Shown: one piece after another, positions 61,613 through 64,000 of the stretch
Layout of the letters: the number at the start of each line of letters is the position of its first letter
Position numbering within the stretch: position 1 is the first letter of the stretch
Assembly: GCA_036268075.1 (NCBI GenBank)
Contig: DATAUV010000117.1
Coordinates: 62,001-126,000 of the forward strand
Source: DATARH01 sp036268075
GTDB lineage: Bacteria; Pseudomonadota; Alphaproteobacteria; ATCC43930; CGMCC-115725
Direction of reading: 5' to 3'
DNA: 64,000 bases
Made by a program: the position numbers and the translations under genes
The notes under the pieces: model-generated
Told to the model about the DNA's origin: nothing
What the model saw: the letters and a program-made list of their open reading frames with translations, nothing else
Database searches by the model: none

Positions 61613-62416
61613 CTATTTTCCGGCGATCTTTGCCCACACCCTCGCGACATCCTCGGCCGGGGTCGGCAGGTGAAAGTCGCGGGCCAGCACCTCGCCCAGT
61701 TCGCCGGCGCTCCCCAGCATCCGCCGTTCCGGCGCCGAGCCCAGCCGGCGGACCGTGAAGCGGTCGTTGAGCAGCGCGTAGCGGCAGTCCGGGTCGGGAC
61801 GGGCACACATCAAATTGTTGGTGAAGAGGCTGTTCGGGTGGGTCGAGGTGAACCAGTTGCCAACCTCGTAGTCGACCGGGGCCTGTGCGACCGGCGACGC
61901 GCGGTAAAGCGGGGTCCAGTCGCCGTCGAGCCACGCCTGCAATTCGATCTCGCCGTCGCGCGCGACGAGGCGGTGCGGTTCGTGCGGGGTTTCCTGCTCG
62001 ATCCCGGTCTCGAACCGGATCGGCGCGGTCAGGGTCAGACCGCCGAACCCGACATCGGCGAGATAAATCCCGTCGGGCAGCGTCACGCGCAGCAGCATGT
62101 GGGTGCGCGGACCGGGCGACGGGTCGGCGCGACCCCACAACACCCGCGCCGCCAGCCCCTCGACCGCGAAGCCGAGCGCGGCCAGCGCCCGGAGCAGCAG
62201 CGTGTCGTGCTCGAAGCAATAGCCGCCGCGGCGCCGCGTCACCATCTTGTCGGCGAGCGCATCCTCCGCGAGGCTCGCGCCGCGGCCGAGCAGCACGTCG
62301 ACATTCTCGAACGGGATGCTCGTCGCGTGCCCGGCGACGATGCCGCGCAGCGCCGCAAGGGTCGGCTCGCGGGAGCCGGCATAGCCGATGCGGACGAGAT
62401 AGGCGTCGAGGCTCAT
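61613..62416 (-). CDS. nat: Arylamine N-acetyltransferase
   Basis: 267-residue cytoplasmic acetyltransferase. Catalytic triad Cys67 (RRGGYCFEHD), His106 (PRTHMLLRV) and Asp121 (YLADVGFGG) is complete; PFENVDVLLGR is the family signature. It transfers acetyl from acetyl-CoA to aromatic amines or hydrazines. ATG 62416 starts MSLDAYL. Its start is only 16 bases from the start of the divergent dioxygenase beta-like gene, leaving no normal promoter space between the frames. Confidence 0.93.
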   Translation of the reverse strand: MSLDAYLVRIGYAGSREPTLAALRGIVAGHATSIPFENVDVLLGRGASLAEDALADKMVTRRRGGYCFEHDTLLLRALAALGFAVEGLAARVLWGRADPSPGPRTHMLLRVTLPDGIYLADVGFGGLTLTAPIRFETGIEQETPHEPHRLVARDGEIELQAWLDGDWTPLYRASPVAQAPVDYEVGNWFTSTHPNSLFTNNLMCARPDPDCRYALLNDRFTVRRLGSAPERRMLGSAGELGEVLARDFHLPTPAEDVARVWAKIAGK

Positions 62417-62432
62417 GGCTCCCTTGGCGTTT

Positions 62433-62948
62433 ATGGCGGCGCATCCTACCATTGAGATACCGACCCATGCTGGGGAAAGCCGCCTCGATGACCTCCTACG
62501 ACCCAGTCTCCTCGCCGACGACCTCCACTACTTCATGCCGCTGCGGCGCAACGTCCCGTTCGGCGAGCACGCGGCGCGCGAGAACACCCGCGCCGGCGAG
62601 GACATAAGCTGGTTCGACGAGGACAAATGGACGCTGTCGAAGCGTGTCGACCAGATCATGACCGGCATCCATTGGGCCGAGGAGCCGCTGTCGCGCGTGT
62701 GCCATTTCGTCACCAACATCCGCCTGCTGGCGATGCGGGAGGACGAGGTGGAGGTCGGCAACCGGTTCCTCATCTACCAGAACCGGGTCGAGACCGAGAC
62801 CTACCTGTTCGCCGGCAAGCGCACCGATTTGCTGCGTCGCCCCACGGGAGAAGCGCCTGGGCTGAAGGCCGGCTGGCAACTGGCGCGGCGCGAGATCATC
62901 CTCGACCAGAACGTGCTGATGGCCAAAAACCTCACCGTGTTCTTCTGA
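62433..62948 (+). CDS. Aromatic ring-hydroxylating dioxygenase beta-subunit-like protein
   Basis: About 171 residues of the NTF2-like beta subunit of Rieske dioxygenases: SLLADDLHYFMPLRRNVPFG and FVTNIRLLAMREDEVEVG, then QNRVETETYLFAGKRTDLL. No alpha subunit is adjacent. The N-terminus lacks the usual YREA-LLD opening helix, and the frame begins at an in-frame ATG (62433 or 62415) that overlaps the NAT 5-prime region. Its stop overlaps the next small gene (TGATG). It may be part of an orphan pair whose alpha subunit lies outside the window. Confidence 0.75.
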   Translation: MAAHPTIEIPTHAGESRLDDLLRPSLLADDLHYFMPLRRNVPFGEHAARENTRAGEDISWFDEDKWTLSKRVDQIMTGIHWAEEPLSRVCHFVTNIRLLAMREDEVEVGNRFLIYQNRVETETYLFAGKRTDLLRRPTGEAPGLKAGWQLARREIILDQNVLMAKNLTVFF

Positions 62949-63133
62949 TGCTCGCGATCCAGCACCTCAAGCCCGGCACACGCCTCAAATTGACAGACGG
63001 CACGATCGCCGAGCTGCGCGAAAACCCGCGTGACGGTACATGGCTGATCGTCTCCCGCCTGCCGCCGGCTGAGACGGCAGAGGGCGGCGATTTGGTCCAT
63101 ATCGACGAGATCGACGAGGTAGCGGGCGCATAA
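62948..63133 (+). CDS. Small protein of unknown function
   Basis: 61 residues: IQHLKPGTRLKLTDGTIAEL then WLIVSRLPPAETAEGGDLVH and a DEIDEVAG end. It looks like a small beta-strand-rich domain. The stop-start overlap (TGATG) with the dioxygenase-like gene and its position before the acyl-CoA synthetase suggest a tied role. No family recognised. Confidence 0.6.
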   Translation: MLAIQHLKPGTRLKLTDGTIAELRENPRDGTWLIVSRLPPAETAEGGDLVHIDEIDEVAGA

Positions 63134-63141
63134 TCACGAGT

Positions 63142-63228
63142 GTCATTGCGAGGAGCGCGGCGACGCGGCAATCCCTGTCGGTAGAGGGCAAAAGCGGAAG
63201 GGGATTGCTTCGCTCTGCTCGCAATGAC
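63142..63228. repeat. Interspersed palindrome before acyl-CoA synthetase gene
   Basis: Outer arms GTCATTGCGAG (63142-63152) and CTCGCAATGAC (63218-63228) are perfectly complementary; inner GCAATCCC and GGGGATTGC also pair. Well-known intergenic type in alphaproteobacteria. Confidence 0.75.
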
Positions 63229-63251
63229 GACGGGCATGGGAGGTAGGAAGA

Positions 63252-64000
63252 ATGTCGGCAGCCGAATTCCTGAAAGCGCGCGACTTTCTGTTCGCCCATC
63301 GCGCCGACTATGCGACCGCGTATCGGGATTTCCGCTGGCCGGTGCTCGACCGGTTCAACTGGGCGCTCGACTATTTCGACCCGATGGCGGAGGGAAATAG
63401 CGATACCGCGCTGTGGATCGTCAATGAGGGCGGAACGGAACATCGGCTGAGCTTCGCCGAGATCGCCGAGCGGTCGAACCGGGTCGCCAATTACCTGCGC
63501 GGACTCGGGGTCGGGCGCGGCGACCGCATCCTCCTGATGCTCGGCAATGCCGTGCCGCTGTGGGAGGTGATGCTCGCGGCGATGAAATTGGGCGCCGTCG
63601 TCATCCCGGCGACGACGCTGTTGTCGCGCGACGATCTCGTCGACCGCTTCGACCGCGGCCGCGCGCGCCACGTCGTCACCAGCGCCGAGCACACCGGAAA
63701 GTTCGCTGAGCTGCCCGGCGGTTACACGCGTATTGCGGTCGGAGACGCGGCGGGCTGGCACCGCTATGACGATGCCTACGACGCTACGGCCGGTTTCGCG
63801 CCGGACGGCGAGACCAGGGCGAGCGACCCGCTGCTGCTCTATTTCACCTCGGGCACGACGGCGAAGCCAAAGCTCGTCCTGCACAGCCACCAGAGCTATC
63901 CGGTCGGGCATTTGTCGACGATGTACTGGCTCGGCGTGCGGCCGGGCGACATCCACCTCAACATCTCCTCGCCGGGCTGGGCCAAGCACGCGTGGAGCTG
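63252..64000 (+). CDS. Acyl-CoA synthetase (AMP-binding), truncated by window end
   Basis: First ~249 residues of an ANL-superfamily enzyme. FNWALDYFDPMAEGN (medium-chain/acetyl-CoA synthetase-like opening), FAEIAERSNRVANYLRGLGV, and the P-loop LLYFTSGTTAKPKLVLHSH are seen. Further adenylation motifs lie beyond 64000. ATG 63252 has an AGGTAGGAAG site. Follows the dioxygenase-like and small gene; could activate an aromatic or fatty acid. Substrate unknown. Confidence 0.9.
   Translation, partial: MSAAEFLKARDFLFAHRADYATAYRDFRWPVLDRFNWALDYFDPMAEGNSDTALWIVNEGGTEHRLSFAEIAERSNRVANYLRGLGVGRGDRILLMLGNAVPLWEVMLAAMKLGAVVIPATTLLSRDDLVDRFDRGRARHVVTSAEHTGKFAELPGGYTRIAVGDAAGWHRYDDAYDATAGFAPDGETRASDPLLLYFTSGTTAKPKLVLHSHQSYPVGHLSTMYWLGVRPGDIHLNISSPGWAKHAWS

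Overview
The window is GC-rich, densely packed chromosomal DNA from an alphaproteobacterium. The evidence is a BamF/DUF3035 lipoprotein gene overlapping lspA and ileS, a PraR-like XRE regulator, an MltA transglycosylase, and interspersed palindromes of the kind common in Hyphomicrobiales and Rhodospirillales. The genus cannot be read from the sequence. No rRNA, tRNA, CRISPR array, phage or intact insertion sequence was seen.

Layout. 0.1-3.3 kb: peroxiredoxin, DUF455, DUF169 and a hydrolase. 3.4-13.7 kb: aldolase/dehydrogenase fusion, the coupled ileS-lspA-bamF set, an MFS exporter with a D-aminoacylase, and ribF. 13.7-21.5 kb: a Rieske oxygenase, a complete branched-chain amino acid-type ABC transporter (livG-livF-binding protein-livH-livM), hisI and a universal stress protein. 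21.7-27.2 kb: an NMT1-type ABC transporter with a small secreted protein, then SDR, ogt and a luciferase-like flavin oxidoreductase. 27.6-31.7 kb: a MEDS-domain sensor translationally coupled to a three-PAS hybrid histidine kinase, then a GNAT. 31.7-37.7 kb: an amidase divergent from dppBCDF, which has no binding-protein gene but a seven-codon leader frame, followed by a frameshifted DUF6883 gene and DUF4926. 37.7-49.6 kb: serine hydrolase, CoA-transferase, mltA, an adenylate cyclase coupled to a second D-aminoacylase, a MazF-type toxin-antitoxin pair, an IlvD/Edd dehydratase, an SLC13 permease and the PraR-like regulator. 49.8-64 kb: catabolic enzymes (class II aldolase, thiolase-like/DUF35 pair, CoA-transferase, racemase, MaoC, hydroxyacid dehydrogenase and oxidase), a DUF433/DUF5615 pair, a VapBC pair, a PRC-barrel protein, NAT, and a dioxygenase beta-like protein leading into an acyl-CoA synthetase cut by the window end.

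The overall picture is a versatile heterotroph importing amino acids, peptides and organic acids and processing them through CoA-dependent routes. Small toxin-antitoxin-like pairs cluster between 37 and 58 kb. Many intergenic gaps hold palindromes from several families; some act as apparent terminators and one 106-bp element supplies the stop codons of two convergent genes.

Most worth a second look: the DUF6883/DUF4926 pair broken by an apparent single-base shift, the dppB leader frame with its hairpin and missing binding protein, the thiolase-like protein without the usual nucleophilic cysteine paired with a DUF35 protein, and the MEDS/hybrid-kinase operon with no visible output regulator.
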